From NCBI GenBank assembly GCA_035236585.1, contig CP141127.1, positions 47,072,001-47,136,000 of the forward strand: a DNA stretch of 64,000 nucleotides, in the 5' to 3' direction. Every line of letters starts with the position of its first letter. Position 1 is the first letter of the stretch. Position numbers and translations under genes: made by a program. Positions 60,288 through 64,000 of the stretch are shown here, piece by piece. The DNA comes from Warburgia ugandensis. Its lineage: Eukaryota; Streptophyta; Magnoliopsida; Canellales; Canellaceae. Under the pieces are notes generated by a model. That model made no database searches and was not told the DNA's origin. It saw nothing but the letters and a program-made list of their open reading frames with translations.

Positions 60288-60509
60288 AGTATCCTATCTA
60301 AGTATAGAGGTACTAGGTCCAACATTAGGTTGAGTCTGGGCTTGAATACTTAGTACTTTAGCTAGAGTGGCTTGAGGCTGTAGAAGTTGAGGAAGAAGAT
60401 TCCTTAATACCCTAGTCATCACCTCCTCCAGATTATTCCTAGATGATCCTTCCATAACATTCTCAAGTTCACTCTGAGCTATTCGCCTAGTTGTCCTTTT
60501 AGGTGGCAT
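60288..60509 (-). pseudogene. Chromovirus H, gag N-terminus
   Basis: MPPKRTTRRIAQSELENVME at 60509, then NNLEEVMTRVLRNLLPQLLQ and QAQTQPNVGPSTSILR, ending at the start of element D. The rest of this gag is at 48676 and leftwards. The 5' untranslated stretch 60510-60609 resembles the corresponding stretch of D (52793-52908), but H's primer site and LTR are not seen because a plus-oriented LTR starts at 60615. Confidence 0.9.
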
Positions 60510-60614
60510 CTACTCAAACACTAGATTTCTCTATAAGTATTCTACTTAACCTATTTCTAATATATCCTGATTTGGACTATTCCTTTGGACATGTTGGGGC
60601 TGTGAGTCACTGGA

Positions 60615-63600
60615 TGTAATGATCCTAATTTTTAAATCCTATTTTAAAGGATTATAAATTAATTTTGAAGAATATAAATGGGAGAATCTTCATATTTAGG
60701 TTTCACTGAATTTATCATTTGAAAGACATCAAATTGGACCCTAATACCTTAATAGTTGGATTGTACTCAGAAAGATGATTCCAATGACACCAAGTTTGTA
60801 GAAATCATAGTTTGGATAAAGGAGATATGAATGTTTGAATATGAAGGGCATTTTGGTAAAAATAAGAAAAAAATGAAAACCATAAATAGAAGGGGGCCAA
60901 ATTGATATTGGCACCCCTCCTCACTTAACTGAATGAATAGATAGTTTAGTCTATTCTCAAAAAGCTTGATAGAAACTAGATGAAGGGGAGTGGGAAAGAA
61001 GAGGAGGAAGAAGAAAAGTAGGAAAGGAGAAGAGAGGAGGAAAGAAAGGAGAGGATAGAAGAGCCCGGTGCTAGAAAAACCTAGCACGCCAGTGGGAGTA
61101 ATAAGAAGAAGGAAAAATGAGGGCTTTTTGGGTCTCCAGATTCTAGGCCATTGCTGGAGAAGACGTCGGCTCGGATCGTCGATCCTAGCTAATCATGTTG
61201 TCCAGCGCGGTGAGACAAACAAAACCCCCAAGGCGATTGGGGAATTCAAAGAGATTTGGATCGTCAATGGAGGAGACGGTGTGCGACAGGCTCGGAAACC
61301 CTACAGGTGAAAGTGGCGACTGAACTAGCTCATCCAATGGTGGAAAATGCATAGGACCACTCTTAGGAGGTAAGATATGCAAAACCCAACTCTTGATTTT
61401 TTATTTTTGGCTAAATCAGTAAGGTTTTATGCTAGATCAAAGTTTAGGAATGATCTAGCTATCCATTTTCTGATCTAAGCTTAGGGATAGGTAATTAAAG
61501 ATCTAATGTAGCTCAGATCACACAAAATTTGCAGATCTAGGCAAGAAATCGATCAGACAATCATAACTGTCCTATCAGGTACTATTTGCACAGTAACTTC
61601 TTGACATTTGATTGATGATCAAATTCCACTGATGAGTTCTGGAGCATTAAATTAACTAAGATATGCCATAAATTAAAGATTTTGATAGAAATTCATCTAA
61701 TAAATCTAAACCGTTCAATCAGACTGTAAAGGAATATGGTCTGACAAAGGTCTAATTGGCGATCAGATGCAAATGTTATGTACCTTAACCTTGACTAAGT
61801 AAAGATACTATAAAATTTCTAAAAGATCATTCCACTAATCATTAGAAAGCTGGAGAATAGAATAAGGACTGTTGATTTCCATTACATAAATTGTTTAGTC
61901 AATGATTAGAACTTAGCAACCTTCTAGGATTCTAGTTAATGAGCTTTAATTCATAATAGCTAACTCAATCACTTGAACAATGTGGATTATTAAGGAATGA
62001 TCATTAAATCAAGAACCCTAGCTATACGATCATAGCCTTGAGTTTATAATTAACAACTAAGAACATAGGATTAGACCTTGAAATCCTAAGTCAGTTTACC
62101 ATGATTTATTGGATTAAACCTTTGGATCTAGAATTGTCTACCAATGGGGTTAAGTGAATAGTAAGTGAAAATCTAGAACTATGGATCACTAATAGGTAAA
62201 TGGATGATCGATCTAGGACCTACCTGATCATGTATTCCTCTATGGAATAGATGGTCAGTGAAAAGTTAAGAGGTTTATGATGACCTAAACCCTCAGACTT
62301 TGATTAAAACAAAATTCTTATGTACTCAATTGTATATGATTCAACATTGACAAGATCTCTATAACATCAACAGAGGAGATTAACCTGTAAGTTGAGTTGA
62401 AGAAGGAATGTAGCCAAACTGGGAATTTTGCCTAAGAGGTAGGTGGTTTTAACATCTATTTGCCCTTGAGATTTTAAATAATCAAATATTAGTTTATCAT
62501 GTTTTCTAGTTGAGATTACTTAACTATCATGGAATGTACACTTCATCATGATACCTTGTTTTATGTTTTAAAAATGCAATGTTTGCAAACGGCATGGGAA
62601 TTATATCTATATATCTTCATAGCCATGATGCATGCTTTTATGTGAGAAACGAAAAGGATATTGCTTATTATATGCTCTTATGTGTTTTTGAAAGGAATTA
62701 TTATAATTGAAATTGCATCAATCCCATATTTGAGATGAGCTATAGAAATGCATAGTTTGGCATGAGATATATGATATATGTTTCAATATCATTTTAGGAA
62801 TTAGGCATATCTTTGTTTAGGCTAATGAGCCTGGTGAACACTATGCTAAGAGGTTGTACAGTGTGGCCTCCTAGCCTTTAACTACCAAAGGTGATAAGTA
62901 TCCATGCCCGAAGTGGCATCATTTTTCTTGACTGCTATGGTAGGAACAACCATTAGAGGTGATCATGGCACCCTTTCGAGACATATTTGTAGTCGTCGTG
63001 GACGCTACGGTGGCTATTCTCTAGATACCAGAGAGGCAAGATTCGGTGATCTGGTCATGAGAATAGTGTTCCATAGGATTTCTATTTTGTGACCCATGGG
63101 CTTGATGATGGTCTTTAGATGAGTGCTCATGAGCAACAAGCTAATGTGTTTGCCAGGGTGCATATATGCATGTGATGATGTTGTCAGTTTGGGATTGCCG
63201 ATGTTTGTGGTTTAACCGATAACTAATTTAATACTTTGAGGATCTTATTGCTTTGGATTTATCAAGTTATAGGTGTATCTTTCACATAGTTCTCTAGTTA
63301 TGCTTGTGATTTTCTGATATGTTCTATATTGCAATTTACTTGAGATTACTACAATGATTCAATCGTTTGGAAAAATATGTATTTAAAGTGGTGCACATTT
63401 TATATTGACACTATCTAAAATGTTTTAGCATGAAATCATGAATTGAAATTGGCATGCAGCTTAAATCATGTATTTTATCCCTAACTTGATCATTCTATTC
63501 TTTAGAACAATACCTCAAAAAATGATTTGAGGTATTGTTTAGAATTAAATTAAAAACTTGGTAAAATAGATGTGAAAACCACCTACACAATCACAAGCTT

Positions 63601-64000
63601 GCTGAGACATTGTAAAAAATTTACAAAGTCCCAAGTTGAAGAAATAGAACAGGAAAAATGAAGTAGAGGACTATGTTAGAGAGTTCAAGATGGCAAATCA
63701 GGTATATCAACTAGGTTTGCATTATGGTTAATTTAAATAGTAGACTGAAGTAACACTTTGATTTAATGTGACTTTACTTTATGGATATGTGGACATGAAA
63801 TTGGAAGTCGTGGTTATGTGGCTGTGACAATGACTGGATTGATTGTGGCAGGTATATGTTAAGTTGTGGATGTTTCTTTGGTTTTCATTTATTTTGATTT
63901 TCAAACACTCAGTCATGTTTGTGAATGTGATGGGATGGAGACGGAGTCTCCCTTATTCTTTTATTTATAAAACTTATGTTTATCAGTTACTTCGCAATGA
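60615..64000 (+). repeat. Family-A-like LTR A2 (continues beyond window)
   Basis: It starts TGTAATGATCC at 60615, preceded by ctgga (possible target duplication). It resembles the A1 LTR: a GA-rich tract (60980-61060), then the ggagaagacgtcggctcgg and tcgtcgatcctagct block, ggcgattggggaa, and a gctaaatcagtaaggttt stretch. No second LTR, primer site or gene appears before the window ends, so whether it is solo or part of an element is unknown. Frames such as 62904-63092 are spurious. Confidence 0.75.

Overview
The window looks like repeat-rich intergenic DNA from a flowering plant with a large genome. I find no convincing host gene, tRNA, rRNA or CRISPR array. Nearly all of it is Ty3/gypsy LTR retrotransposon sequence. 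Two lineages are present: Tekay-type chromoviruses (tRNA-iMet primer site TGGTATCAGAGC, gag-PR-RT-RH-INT-chromodomain order, a purine tract running into TGTAA...) and Athila/Tat-type elements (a primer site close to TGGCGCCGTTGCCGGGG, Athila-like gag, protease and RT). Every coding region carries stops or frameshifts, so all are annotated as pseudogenes. Family names (A, B, C, E, etc.) are local labels.

Left third (1-12023). A minus-strand chromovirus pol remnant (1-699) is cut by element A1 (plus; 5' LTR 700-3448, decayed internal region 3449-8335, truncated 3' LTR 8336-9469). Then come a degraded Tat/Athila-like LTR (9470-10771) and another minus-strand chromovirus gag-PR-RT fragment J (to 12023).

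Middle (12024-31530), mainly Athila territory: a B-type LTR fragment (12024-12719); a non-autonomous Athila-like element N (12720-19847, minus) that carries an unfamiliar ~391-codon broken frame; a long chromovirus LTR E (19848-23469, minus) inserted in the RT of Athila element F (23470-28619, minus); and an oppositely oriented Athila LTR plus leader G (28620-31530).

Right half (31531-64000), a readable nest. An old minus-strand chromovirus H is split into three coding blocks: 31531-33219 (INT, RNase H, RT end), 46784-48676 (RT start, PR, gag end) and 60288-60509 (gag start). Element C (33220-46778, TSD aaaag) sits inside H's RT and itself carries a 4.4-kb solo LTR of family B in its gag (35800-40212, TSD ccagc). 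Element D (48677-60287, minus, family B) sits inside H's gag, and its 5' LTR carries a solo family-C LTR (53820-56442, TSD accat). A further family-A LTR (60615 to the window end) lies beside H's gag start.

Element C is the best preserved copy: PR, RT, INT and a Tekay-type chromodomain are all readable despite a few stops and two frameshifts. The most unusual signals are a dense, conserved array of perfect hairpins in family-C LTRs, a TATA box embedded in a perfect inverted repeat, a roughly 250-400 bp block shared by family-B chromovirus LTRs and an Athila-like leader, and element N's reading frame. All similarity statements are by-eye comparisons within this window; no database search was possible.
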